From: Paraburkholderia largidicola
GTDB taxonomy: Bacteria; Pseudomonadota; Gammaproteobacteria; Burkholderiales; Burkholderiaceae
DNA length: 64,000 bases
Reading direction: 5' to 3'
NCBI RefSeq assembly: GCF_013426895.1
Contig: NZ_AP023176.1
Location: 434,001-498,000 of the forward strand
Part shown: positions 26,858-37,352 of the stretch, piece after piece
How the letters are laid out: each line of letters starts with the position of its first letter
Position numbering within the stretch: position 1 is the stretch's first letter
Notes under the pieces: model-generated
Databases searched by the model: none
Seen by the model: only the letters and a program-made list of their open reading frames with translations
What the model was told of the DNA's origin: nothing
Program-made: the position numbers and the translations under genes

Positions 26858-26880
26858 CAAATGAGAACGATTGTCATTTG
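26858..26880. promoter_or_regulatory. Fur box
   Basis: A 23-bp near-palindrome whose outer arms CAAATGA (26858-26864) and TCATTTG (26874-26880) are perfect inverses, with ATGAGAACGATTGTCAT at its core, which fits the Fur consensus of repeated NAT(A/T)AT-like hexamers. It lies 126 bp upstream of the porin start, so iron limitation should induce the six-gene operon. Confidence 0.75.
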
Positions 26881-26950
26881 GTTCCAATAAACTGAACGCG
26901 TGATTACGGACTGCTTACGGGCGCCGTGACCAGTTGATTTGAGATTGACA

Positions 26951-27160
26951 ATGCAGCCGAGTGTCGAGCGGCGTGTGGACAGCGAGACGCAGCGGCCGCG
27001 ACGCATCGAGGCGCACTACGCCATGGTCGCCGGCGTTGCGCCGCAGCTGAAGCTCGTTGCAGGCGGCGGTCTGTGGCCACCGGGATCGAAGGCGACGGGC
27101 GCGCAACTTGAGATGGCCGCGATGGAGCAGCTGACGGGTGGGGCGTGCTGCTTCGCGTGA
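26951..27160 (+). CDS. Small hypothetical protein, doubtful
   Basis: A 69-codon frame starting 70 bp past the Fur box, divergent from the iron operon. It has no signal peptide or known motif, ends in GGACCFA, and its ribosome-binding site is weak. Coding bias is compatible with a gene but an overlapping minus-strand frame is equally long. Kept because of its position next to a Fur box. Confidence 0.3.
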   Translation: MQPSVERRVDSETQRPRRIEAHYAMVAGVAPQLKLVAGGGLWPPGSKATGAQLEMAAMEQLTGGACCFA

Positions 27161-27330
27161 CCCAGGAAGGGGTTCTCTGCTTGGTACGTTTTCACGCATG
27201 CACCGACATGTCGGTCCATGTGGAGTACCGTCCGGATCCGACAGTCAGTGCACCTTGGAATTGATATGCAAGGAAACTGATTTTTTTCGTTGCCATCCGC
27301 CGATCGAGATCATGACCGTTGAGGGAACCC

Positions 27331-27492
27331 TCAATGTCGATGGTGCATCAGGTCGACGTAATGGGTATCAAGCCATCGGGTTGATCGCCCCTCTTTCGTG
27401 CTCCCGTGATGGCGGGTGGCAAGCCACAGCACCACGCCGATCATTAACATCACGGCCGGACCCAACAGGTACGCCACAAAGGTTTCACTCAC
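27331..27492 (-). CDS. 53-residue single-pass membrane protein
   Basis: A short gene starting at a GTG at 27492 with a very strong AGAAGGAGG upstream, ending in TGA at 27331. It reads SETFVAYLLGPAVMLMIGVV (one transmembrane helix), then a charged stretch TRHHGSTKEGR and a histidine-rich end YVDLMHHRH. The GC-rich codon use and ribosome-binding site support translation. I know no named family. The His cluster at the C-terminus could bind metal. It lies downstream of nothing in its own direction, between the iron operon and a LysR gene. Confidence 0.6.
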   Translation of the reverse strand: MSETFVAYLLGPAVMLMIGVVLWLATRHHGSTKEGRSTRWLDTHYVDLMHHRH

Positions 27493-27694
27493 GACATCCT
27501 CCTTCTGGTCGGTCGCCGCAATTACATTCTAGGTGACAGTCCACGCCAATGCGCACCCGCCCTTTTGCCATTGCGGTGCAATGACCAGCGTGACGTCATG
27601 CTGCGGATGGAAGATCGATGCAAGTGCCCGGTCGGGATCATGGCCTCTTCCTGCCTCTATATACGATCGTCGAATATGGAGTAACGCAGGCGCG

Positions 27695-28612
27695 TCATTT
27701 CGGCCATCGCCATATCGGATCGGATAGATACGCGGCGAAGTAATCGGACAGCGCCGTCACCTTCGCGGGTCGCGCACGCGCCGACGGCGTCACGAAGTAG
27801 AGACCGCCCTTCGTCAGTGACCAGTCGGTCAGTATCGCTTCGAGACGGCCATCGGCCAGATATTCACTGGCGATGAATTCGGGCAGTTCGGCGATCGCCA
27901 GGCCATCGAGCAGCGTGGGCAACAGCGCATCGGAATTCGTCACGCGCAGCGGGCCGCTCGGCATCACCGGCTCCTCCTCGCCCGCGTCGTTCGTGAAGCG
28001 CCACACATCGCTACGTGCGCGATACGCGTACGAGAGACACGGCCGGTCCACCAGCTCGCGCGGATGCACAGGCCGCCCTTCGCGCCGCAGATAGTCCGGC
28101 GACGCCACCACGAATTGCGTCACCGCGCATAGCCGCCGCGCCACCAGCGACGAATCCGGTAATGCAGCAATGCGCAGCGCGGCATCAAAGCCATCGGCGA
28201 CCAGATCCACCGACGCGTCCGACAGGTGCAGATCGATCGACACCTCCGGATAAGCGCGAAAGAAGCCCGGCAGCAGCGGCGCGACCCAGCGCAGCCCGAA
28301 CGACATCGGTACGGCGAGCCGCACCAGACCGCGCGGCTGCACTGACATTTCGCGCGCTGCGCTTTCCGCCTCTTCGGCCTGCCGGTAGATGTCGCCGGCT
28401 TTCTCGCAGATCGTCCGACCGAACTCGGTGAGCGACAGCTGGCGCGACGTGCGGTTGAAAAGCCGTGCGCCCAGCCGGTCTTCCAGGCGGGCGACGCCGC
28501 GCGAGACAGTCGCCACCGACACGCCCATCGCCCGTGATGCAGCCGCGAACGATCCCTCCTCGGCGACCTTCGCGAACATCGCGAGTCCTTCGAAATCAGG
28601 CAGCTTCGCCAT
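27695..28612 (-). CDS. LysR-family transcriptional regulator
   Basis: Predicted 305 residues. N-terminal winged HTH (residues 5-65) with the LysR pattern MFAKVAEEGSFAAASRAMGVSVATVSRGVARLEDRLGARLFNRTSR, then a periplasmic-binding-protein-like effector domain of the AaeR/DmlR/CrgA branch. It is divergent from a short-chain dehydrogenase gene with 143 bp between the starts and a perfect inverted repeat next to its own start, the standard LysR arrangement. Confidence 0.9.
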   Translation of the reverse strand: MAKLPDFEGLAMFAKVAEEGSFAAASRAMGVSVATVSRGVARLEDRLGARLFNRTSRQLSLTEFGRTICEKAGDIYRQAEEAESAAREMSVQPRGLVRLAVPMSFGLRWVAPLLPGFFRAYPEVSIDLHLSDASVDLVADGFDAALRIAALPDSSLVARRLCAVTQFVVASPDYLRREGRPVHPRELVDRPCLSYAYRARSDVWRFTNDAGEEEPVMPSGPLRVTNSDALLPTLLDGLAIAELPEFIASEYLADGRLEAILTDWSLTKGGLYFVTPSARARPAKVTALSDYFAAYLSDPIWRWPK

Positions 28613-28632
28613 TCGTCCTCATCTTTTCATTT

Positions 28633-28651
28633 TTGCAACGTTAGGTTGCAA
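28633..28651. promoter_or_regulatory. TTGCAAC-N5-GTTGCAA inverted repeat, LysR operator candidate
   Basis: Perfect 7-bp arms with a 5-bp spacer (TTGCAAC at 28633-28639, GTTGCAA at 28645-28651). It contains the T-N11-A core of LysR boxes and lies 20-40 bp from the LysR start in the divergent promoter region. Confidence 0.6.
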
Positions 28652-28755
28652 TCAATTCTATTTCGAAAAGATCGAGCCGTCGATATTCTCCTCACATCGC
28701 AGCACGCAATACCGAATACCAACATCCACTGAACGAAACGAAAAGGAGCAACACC

Positions 28756-29520
28756 ATGGCACGCAAACTCGACAACAAGATCGCACTCGTCACCGGCGCA
28801 ACCAGCGGCATCGGTCTCGCTACCGCGCAGCGCTTCGCGGCTGAAGGTGCGCACGTCTACCTCACGGGCCGCCGTCAGGCCGAGCTCGATGCCGCCGTGA
28901 AGGGCATCCGCGAAGCGGGCGGCAAGGCGACCGGCGTGCGCGTCGATTCCACCAGGCTCGGCGAGCTCGACGCGCTGTATGCGCAGATCAAGGAAGAACA
29001 GGGACGTCTGGACGTGCTGTTCGCCAACGCAGGCGGTGGTTCGATGCTGCCGTTCGGCAGCATCACCGAAGAGCACTTCGACGACACCTTCAATCGCAAT
29101 GTGAAGGGCGTGCTGTTCACGGTGCAAAAGGCGCTGCCGCTGCTGGCCGAGCGAGCATCGGTGATTCTCACGGGTTCGACGGCGGGCAGCGCGGGCACGG
29201 CGGCCTTCAGCGTGTATTCGGCTTCGAAGGCAGCGGTACGGTCATTCGCGCGCAACTGGATTCTCGACCTCAAGGACCGCCAGATCCGCGTGAACACGAT
29301 CAGCCCGGGTGCGACCCGCACGCCCGGCTTGCTCGATCTGGCCGGGGACGACGCCGCGCAACGTCAGGGTCTCGCCGATTACCTCGCCGCGCAGATTCCG
29401 ATGGGACGTCTGGGCGAACCCGGCGAAATCGCGAGCGCGGCGCTGTTCCTCGCCTCGGACGATGCGAGCTTCGTGAACGGCATCGAACTGTTCGTCGATG
29501 GCGGTCAGCAGCAGATCTGA
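28756..29520 (+). CDS. Short-chain dehydrogenase/reductase
   Basis: Predicted 254-residue classical SDR. The cofactor motif TGATSGIG is at residues 14-21, the NAGG motif near 91, catalytic Ser in ILTGSTAG near 139, and the YSASK catalytic pair near 155-159. Typical Rossmann-fold length. A basic residue after the glycine-rich loop (TGRRQ) suggests NADP preference. AGGAG precedes the ATG. The oxidised or reduced alcohol/ketone is unknown. It is the first gene of a unit with a pirin gene. Confidence 0.9.
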   Translation: MARKLDNKIALVTGATSGIGLATAQRFAAEGAHVYLTGRRQAELDAAVKGIREAGGKATGVRVDSTRLGELDALYAQIKEEQGRLDVLFANAGGGSMLPFGSITEEHFDDTFNRNVKGVLFTVQKALPLLAERASVILTGSTAGSAGTAAFSVYSASKAAVRSFARNWILDLKDRQIRVNTISPGATRTPGLLDLAGDDAAQRQGLADYLAAQIPMGRLGEPGEIASAALFLASDDASFVNGIELFVDGGQQQI

Positions 29521-29592
29521 GTGTGGCGTGGGCATGCGGGTACGGTCATCGGTGATCGCATCCGCGCCCGGTTCGCTCGAACGGAGTTCACC

Positions 29593-30309
29593 ATGATCGA
29601 ACATCGTCCTTTTCTGTCGCTCGGTGCGATCCGGCGGGACTGGCTCGATGCACGGCTGCATTTTCGCTTCGGCGAAACCGGGCACGCCGACCATGCGCCG
29701 CTCGGCCCGCTTTATGTGTGGAACGATGATGTATTTGCGCCGCATTCGGGTTTCGGCCTGCATGCCCATCGCGACGCCGAGATCGTCACGTGGGTGCGCT
29801 CGGGCGCGATCACGCACGAAGACGACGCGGGTAATTGTGCGCGACTCGTCGCCGATTCCGTTCAGGCGATGAGTGCAGGCACCGCGATCCATCACGCCGA
29901 GCGCAACGAGGAAGACATGCCCGCGCGGCTGTTCCAGATCTGGTTGCGCCCGCGCACGCCGGGCGGCACACCGCGCTGGGCGACGCGTGCCTGTTCGCGC
30001 GAACTGCGCGAAGGCCGCTTCATCACGCTGGCGAGCGGCGATCCAGCCGACGTGAGCGCGGGCGCACTGCCCATCAATGCCGATGCGCGCGTGCGTATTG
30101 CGACGCTGCGCGAGGGTACTCCGGTGCAGCACGTGTTGCCGATGCCGGGTTTGGCGTATCTGGTTGCGGATCATGGGCGGCTCGACGTGGGATACGTCCG
30201 CCTGGCGCCACGCGACGGCGTAGTTATCCGGGATGAAGCGCAGCTAATGTTGACGGCGCGCGACGACACGGATGTCGTGATTGTCGAGCTCTTGCGCAAG
30301 GGCGGCTGA
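29593..30309 (+). CDS. Pirin family protein
   Basis: Predicted 238-residue bicupin. The N-terminal cupin carries the metal-binding histidines in FGLHAHRDAEIVTWV and SAGTAIHHAERNEE, conserved in bacterial pirins such as YhaK/YhhW, some of which have quercetin 2,3-dioxygenase activity or act as redox sensors. The ATG at 29593 is chosen, with ACGGAG upstream; an earlier in-frame start would add a non-homologous leader. It follows the SDR gene by 72 bp and is probably induced with it. Confidence 0.88.
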   Translation: MIEHRPFLSLGAIRRDWLDARLHFRFGETGHADHAPLGPLYVWNDDVFAPHSGFGLHAHRDAEIVTWVRSGAITHEDDAGNCARLVADSVQAMSAGTAIHHAERNEEDMPARLFQIWLRPRTPGGTPRWATRACSRELREGRFITLASGDPADVSAGALPINADARVRIATLREGTPVQHVLPMPGLAYLVADHGRLDVGYVRLAPRDGVVIRDEAQLMLTARDDTDVVIVELLRKGG

Positions 30310-30531
30310 AGCTTTTCGCTGGCCAGTATCGACATTCCCGCTGTATCGGGATTGGCGCGAACGTCTTACCCGATAGCGCGATGCGACTGATGCCAACTCA
30401 GGGCATTATCATTCGTGCCACACAGGTGACCGGCCGTTCGATCGGCGTACCATGTGGAACGAAGCAGCATTGGTATGTCGTTGCGGTGATCGCATCGATT
30501 GGTAAACAGGTCGTTATATCCCGTCACTACG

Positions 30532-31194
30532 ATGAGCAGCGAGTTTCGAATCCTCTTTGTTGGCAACAGCTATACAACGAGAAACGATCTGCCGACGCTG
30601 GTTGCCCGCCTCCTTGAGGCAAGCATTCCCGGTATGCAGGTGAAGGCAGAGGTACTTGCATTCGGCGGCGCATCGCTAGCGGCGCACTGGAACCGCGGTG
30701 AAGTCCAAAAGCGTCTGGCTGCCCAGAAATGGAATGCGGTGGTGTTGCAGGACCAAAGCACTCGACCGCTCCGCGCATTGAAGAGCATGCAAGAATATGT
30801 GCGACGGTTCGTCGATGAGATTCAAGCCGCCGGGGCGAAGCCATATTTGTACATGACCTGGGCTCGGAAGGACAACCCGGCGTCGCAGGCCAATATCGTT
30901 ACGGCGTTTCAGGGTTTGGCTGAAGTGACGGGAGCCGGAGTTATCCCGGTCGGCCTGGCATGGGATCAGTTTCGCAGACTGCGGCCTGCAATCGACCTAT
31001 ACGAGCCCGACGGAAGCCATCCATCAGTGATAGGGTCTTATTTAGCGGCGTGCACTCATGTTTTCTCACTTGCCGATGTTGATGCGGTCTCCGATAGCTC
31101 AGCGGAAAACAGATTAAGTTTAACTGACCTGCATCTGCTCCATGAAATATGTAAGACGACCGCAAGAGCCGATAAAACATTCCGCTCAACCTAG
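30532..31194 (+). CDS. SGNH/GDSL-type hydrolase
   Basis: Predicted 220-residue cytoplasmic hydrolase. Block I is ILFVGNSYTT (Ser nucleophile in place of GDS), block II resembles LAFGGASLAAHW, and block V carries the catalytic Asp-His pair in EPDGSHPS near residue 174. No signal peptide. Substrates in this superfamily are esters, including acetylated sugars and lipids. The ATG at 30532 has a weak ribosome-binding site; a TTG 11 codons upstream is the alternative. It stands alone, followed by a mobile-element scar. Confidence 0.7.
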   Translation: MSSEFRILFVGNSYTTRNDLPTLVARLLEASIPGMQVKAEVLAFGGASLAAHWNRGEVQKRLAAQKWNAVVLQDQSTRPLRALKSMQEYVRRFVDEIQAAGAKPYLYMTWARKDNPASQANIVTAFQGLAEVTGAGVIPVGLAWDQFRRLRPAIDLYEPDGSHPSVIGSYLAACTHVFSLADVDAVSDSSAENRLSLTDLHLLHEICKTTARADKTFRST

Positions 31195-31219
31195 TTAGCC
31201 ATGCCGCATCCTGATTCGC

Positions 31220-31557
31220 TTAAGAGCCATCGGGAGGAGCACCATCAGGCAGTTCTGGTGGCTGTAGAGCGGCAGCGATCGGTCGATAGTGTCGGAGCTT
31301 CAGAATCCGCTTCAGATCGGCCTTTGTAATGTGTGTACGCGGGTTTGCATATGCCCGCCAGTCACTGCGCATCGCGTGTCCAGCAGGGCATTGATACTCG
31401 TTGAGATGGACGCGGTGTTGCTGTAGTAAGGCGCGAGGTGATGGCGCAAATCCCCGGGATCAAAAAACCGGTCGATCCCACGCAACAGATGATCTGAGGG
31501 CACGCGATCGTCGCGGTTGAACGAGTAGAAGAGCTTCTCCTGCGAACCGCCCTTGCG
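31220..31557 (-). mobile_element. Internally deleted IS1182-family transposase remnant
   Basis: The minus strand holds two pieces. 31414-31557 encodes SQEKLFYSFNRDD, VPSDHLLRGIDRF and LRHHLAPYYSNT, the N-terminal block of IS1182-type (DUF772) transposases. Directly after, in another frame (31220-31405), comes YQCPAGHAMRSDW and YANPRTHITKAD, which fits the zinc-finger-like middle/C-terminal block of the same family. The several hundred codons normally between them are missing, so the element carries a large internal deletion. No terminal repeats were found. Confidence 0.65.
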
Positions 31558-32615
31558 CGTTCGCGCTTCGCCCGCGGTGAATATCAGAGGTTGCGTACTT
31601 TCGACGCAAAACGTTATTCGGGTCGGCGACAAGATTGCTGAGGCGGCGACACTCGCTGAGCCGCGAGCGGCTCCTCCCATTGCTCGCCGGACTCTGCACG
31701 CTATGTACGAATACGCCGCCTTCTGAGTGTTGGCTCGCCCTGGCAACGCTGTTCTGTTTTCTCGTTCACGCGGCAACGCCAGCGCCGCGACGTGTACGCG
31801 CTATGCGTCGGCGAGATTGCAGCTTGAATGCTGCGTCGAACGAAGGATTCTCACGTTTGAAACACAATTGACGACGTGAAGAACGCGTGTTTCTCGTGTC
31901 GAGATGCGCGACCGACGGACAGAGAATCCGCACCTCATACTCGACTACGCTGAAAGCGTTTACGACGCTAATGAGTCGGATCGACTTATCAGACGGCGAA
32001 TGTTCCGACCGGCCGTCATGGATCCGCAAGCAGACCGAAAGTCCGTTTTCAGGTCGTATTCCAAGTAAAAACCCTGGCAACGGATCGCCCTTTTGCGCTG
32101 GAGTGATTCTCATTGACACGCGCCTTTACGACTGGGCAAACGCGCCGGAAAGGGTCCGCGTTGCCGGTCTGTAACGTTTTGTAATGACTTGTAACCAATT
32201 CGTGTGTTGATTTTACCGGTCTGTCTTGCAAGGCCCAGATGGGATTCGGCATCACTTACTTAGGTAATCTCGTAATATTTCAGTTACATACCTGAAACCT
32301 TTCAGTCGCCCATATTCCGGATTGGAATCTGTAAAGCTCAATTTGCCAACAAAATCACCGGTTTAGCTCGCATGGTCCGCAATTCGCTAAAGGTTCGGCG
32401 CGGGGAGGGTGAAGAAGGGGACGCGAGCACATCTACGACTGGCCCAGGCACCAGTTGTCTGTGACTGCCTGCATCCCCGGCTGAAACGGGGTTGCGCAAG
32501 AGCACACACCCATCCCACGTATACCCGCGGCCACGGGAACCGATCAAAACGACGAGTGGTTGCTGGAACCGTCGGCCGCGCATTGGGCAGTGCTTTGGTA
32601 GCGAGAACAACACAA
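31558..32615. other. Non-coding or decayed stretch
   Basis: About 1.1 kb without a supportable gene, of lower GC than the surroundings. Several short frames lack ribosome-binding sites and recognisable motifs. It probably holds mobile-element debris at the left and the promoter of the secretion operon at the right (32150-32615). Confidence 0.4.
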
Positions 32616-33071
32616 ATGACAGACAACCATACTGCGCCCATTTACAGCGACGGAGGCGAAACCGTCGCAGGGGAGAGTGCTTCGAGCACGCGCGCCACGA
32701 GGGATCCAGGGGAAATGGAACGTCGCCGGCGCAAAGGCATGCAAATGCTCGCGCGCGGGATGAACCAGGCCGATGTGGCGCGAGAGCTCAATGTCAGCCG
32801 CCAGACGGCATCGAACTGGGCGAGAAAGCTCGTCGAGGGTCCACGCGCCTGGCGTCGCCGGCCGTTGGGACGCCGCAGCCGCCTCACCGACGCTCAAAAG
32901 AAAAAGCTCAGCCGGATGTTGATGGCGGGCGCCCTCGTAAACGGCTTTCCGAATGACGAGTGGACGTTGGTGCGCGTCGCGCAAATCATCGAGCGCGAGT
33001 ATGGGCTGTCGTACAGCGCGGTCAACGTGTGGCGCATCCTGCAAAAAATGGGTTTCCGAAATGCAGTATGA
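32616..33071 (+). CDS. Transposase-like helix-turn-helix protein, first gene of the secretion operon
   Basis: Predicted 151 residues. A Homeodomain-like HTH (GMNQADVARELNVSRQTASN near residues 50-70) is followed by a second winged helix (…WTLVRVAQIIEREYGLSYS and VNVWRILQKMGF), the N-terminal DNA-binding pair of IS630-type transposases. The DDE catalytic domain is absent and the protein ends in FRNAV. It overlaps the gspF start by 11 bp, so it is translationally coupled to the secretion genes and is better read as a domesticated regulator than as a mobile element. The ATG at 32616 has a weak ribosome-binding site. Confidence 0.75.
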   Translation: MTDNHTAPIYSDGGETVAGESASSTRATRDPGEMERRRRKGMQMLARGMNQADVARELNVSRQTASNWARKLVEGPRAWRRRPLGRRSRLTDAQKKKLSRMLMAGALVNGFPNDEWTLVRVAQIIEREYGLSYSAVNVWRILQKMGFRNAV

Positions 33072-34259
33072 CGTCCGCGCGCTCACCTCGGAGCATTCGA
33101 TCGTGCAACTTACGGTGGATGCCTGCGACGAATCGGAAGTCCGGCGCCAGATGGAGCTGCGCGGCCTGTATGCCGCCGATATTGCACCGGCACGAAGCGG
33201 TCTCGCGAAAGGCCTGCGCGTGCGCAGCGCGCGGCGAACACGTCTGTCGCTGACGCTCTTCACGCAGGAGTTGCTTGCGTTGTTGAACGCGGGCTTGAGT
33301 ATTGTCGAATGTCTGGAGGCGCTGCTCGAAAAAGAAGGCAACGCAGCCTCCAGTCAGATGCTTTCTCGCATGCTCGACGCGCTGCGTGACGGCAAGCGCT
33401 TTTCGGGCGCGCTCGCAGAGCAGGATGAACTGTTTCCCCCGCTTTACATCAGCATCGTCAGAGCGGCCGAGGATACAAGCGATCTGCCGCAAGCGCTGTC
33501 GCGCTACATCGCCTATCAACAGCGCATCGACAGCGTGCGCGGCAAGCTCGTCAGCGCTTCGATCTATCCGCTGATCCTGCTCGTCGTCGGCGGCGTGGTG
33601 AGCGCGTTTCTGATCGGCTATGTGGTCCCGCGTTTTGCCGAAGTCTATCAAGGCGCGGGACGAAGCCTGCCATGGTTGTCACAGGTGCTCCTCGGTTGGG
33701 GGCAGTTCGTCGCGAATCACGGCAAGGCGCTGCTTCCCATTGCGCTCATCGCCGCTGTCCTGCTGTTTGCCGGTGCGAGGCGGCTGCTTGCGCGCGGCGG
33801 TATCGCCTATCTGCTCACACGCGTGCCGGGCATCGGCGAGCGTGTGCGCATCGTCGAACTCTCGCGGCTCTATCTCACGTTGGGCATGCTGCTCGAAGGC
33901 GGCATCAGCATCGTGGCTGCGATGGACACCGTGCAAGGCATGGTGACGGCAGACGTGCGGGCGAATCTGATGGCTGCGCGGCAAAAAGTCCAGTCAGGTC
34001 TTGCGTTGTCCACGGCCTTCGATGCGCATGGACTGAGCACGCCGATTTCTTTGCGCATGCTGCGAGTCGGCGAACGCAGCGGCGAACTTGGGCAGATGCT
34101 GACGCAATCAGCCGCTTTCTATGACGGAGAGATCGGCCGCTGGATCGACCGCTTCATGCGGATGTTCGAACCGCTGCTGATGGCGGCGATCGGGTTGATC
34201 GTCGGGGCGATTGTCGTGCTGCTCTACATGCCGATTTTCGATCTGGCAGGAGGGTTGAC

Positions 34260-34263
<4 letters not shown>
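33061..34263 (+). CDS. gspF: Type II secretion / type IV pilus inner-membrane platform protein GspF/PilC
   Basis: Predicted 400 residues. It has the duplicated GspF domain: LFTQELLALLNAGLSIVECLEAL in the first half, and LYLTLGMLLEGGISIVAAMDTV in the second, each followed by conserved ERTSELP-like segments (EDTSDLPQAL and GERSGELGQML), with three hydrophobic spans. GspF anchors the assembly ATPase and pseudopilus platform. The start lies inside the 3' end of the HTH gene, and its stop overlaps gspE by 4 bp (ATGA). Confidence 0.92.
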
Positions 34264-35940
<1,677 letters not shown>

Positions 35941-35948
<8 letters not shown>

Positions 35949-36810
35949 GCTCTCCCCAATGCTAGGCGCGGCGCTCGCACGCGGTACCCAGGCGTTGCAC
36001 GGCACGTCCTTGCACATCGGGCTGTCGAAGAACGCGCTCGGGCTGCTGCGCACGCGGAACTGGCCGCGCGGTCGTAGCGAACTGCTGATCGAGCGCACGC
36101 TCGACGCGAGTTCGCAGCAAGCGATCGCGAACGGCCTGCGCGCCGCGCTCGCCGACGCGGGTTGCTCGCGCATGATCGCGACCGTCGTGCTCGCCGACGA
36201 CCTGACACGCCTCTTCATGGTCACGCCGCCGAACAACGCGGAGCGGCTGCGCGACTGCCACGCAGCGGCCGCCATGCGATTCCAGTCGCTGTATGGCGAA
36301 CCACCTCACGACTGGAAGATCGATGCCGACTGGGACGCGAGGCGTCCGTTTCTGGCCTGCGCGGTGTCGCGCCCGTTGCTGGCGGCGTTGCAGCAGATAA
36401 GCGCCGATAGTCGCCTGACATTGACCGGCATCGTGCCGCAGTTCATTGCTGCGTGGAACCGCTGGCAGCGCAGGATTGCAGACGGCGCGTGGTACGGCAC
36501 GATGCATGGCGACACGGTGACGCTGGGCGTGATCGGCGGGCATCGCCTGACCGGTATTCGGCGCATGACGGTACCGGCCGATGCTCACTACGACGAAGGC
36601 TGGTTATCGGATCAGGTGACACGCGAGGCGCTGCGGCTTGCATTGCCTCTGCCCTCGCGTATTCATCTGGCCGGCAGCGCGCCCGACAGGTGGTTCGCCG
36701 ACAGCGTTCGCACGCCGGTTTGTTCGCGGCTCGAAGCGAACCTGGATGTGCTGGCCTTCGCAGGCGAATCGGCCGGCGTTGCACTGGCCTGCACGGGAGT
36801 GCGCCGATGA
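35941..36810 (+). CDS. PilM/GspL-like cytoplasmic platform protein
   Basis: Predicted 289 residues with no transmembrane helix. The layout of the actin-like PilM/GspL cytoplasmic domain is visible only weakly, with no canonical nucleotide motifs, for example LHIGLSKNALGLLR at the N-terminus and ATVVLADDLTRLFMVTPP. It was identified mainly by its position between the ATPase and a PilN-like gene. It overlaps gspE by 8 bp. It would couple the ATPase to the inner-membrane PilN/O-like pair. Confidence 0.65.
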
Positions 36811-37352
36811 GCACCAGCCATATCGACTTCGCGCCGCGCTCGCTTCGCCGCGTGATCGCGCGCACCGGGCCACTGACGCTGCTGATCGGCGTGACGGGAA
36901 TGATGCTGTGTGTGAGCGCCGCCGTCATCGGCTATGGCCTGCTGGTGAAAAGCGAGGCACGGGACGTCGAACTGCAGAGCCTGCGCACGCGGATCGCGGC
37001 GCGCACGCAACCGGTGACACGCGCCATCACGATATCGGACGTGCAGGCCAATGCCGTCAACGCGGTGGTCGGGCGACTCAATCTGCCGTGGCACCAGGTG
37101 TTTCACGCGGTCGAATCGGCGACGCCTGCCAGCATTGCGCTGCTCGAACTGACGCCCGATGCGAAGCAGCATGCGATCAAAGGCGTAGCCGAAGCGAAGA
37201 GCAGCGACGAGATGCTCGATTACATCGCCCGGCTCGGCGGCCAGGCGTTCTTCAGATCTGTCGTACTGACGCGGCACGAAGTCAACGACAAAGACCCGAA
37301 CAAGCCGCTGCGGTTTCAGTTTGTCGCCGAATGGGAGAGGGACACAAAATGA
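36807..37352 (+). CDS. PilN-like inner-membrane platform protein
   Basis: Predicted 181 residues. One N-terminal transmembrane segment (TLLIGVTGMMLCVSAAVIGYG), a short coiled region and a ferredoxin-like periplasmic domain as in PilN/GspL-C. It shares 4-bp ATGA overlaps with both neighbours, consistent with stoichiometric expression. Identification rests on topology and order. Confidence 0.65.
   Translation: MSTSHIDFAPRSLRRVIARTGPLTLLIGVTGMMLCVSAAVIGYGLLVKSEARDVELQSLRTRIAARTQPVTRAITISDVQANAVNAVVGRLNLPWHQVFHAVESATPASIALLELTPDAKQHAIKGVAEAKSSDEMLDYIARLGGQAFFRSVVLTRHEVNDKDPNKPLRFQFVAEWERDTK

Noticed and set aside
31887..32174. 95-codon plus-strand frame upstream of the secretion operon
   Set aside because: No ribosome-binding site or recognisable motif and a composition unlike neighbouring genes.
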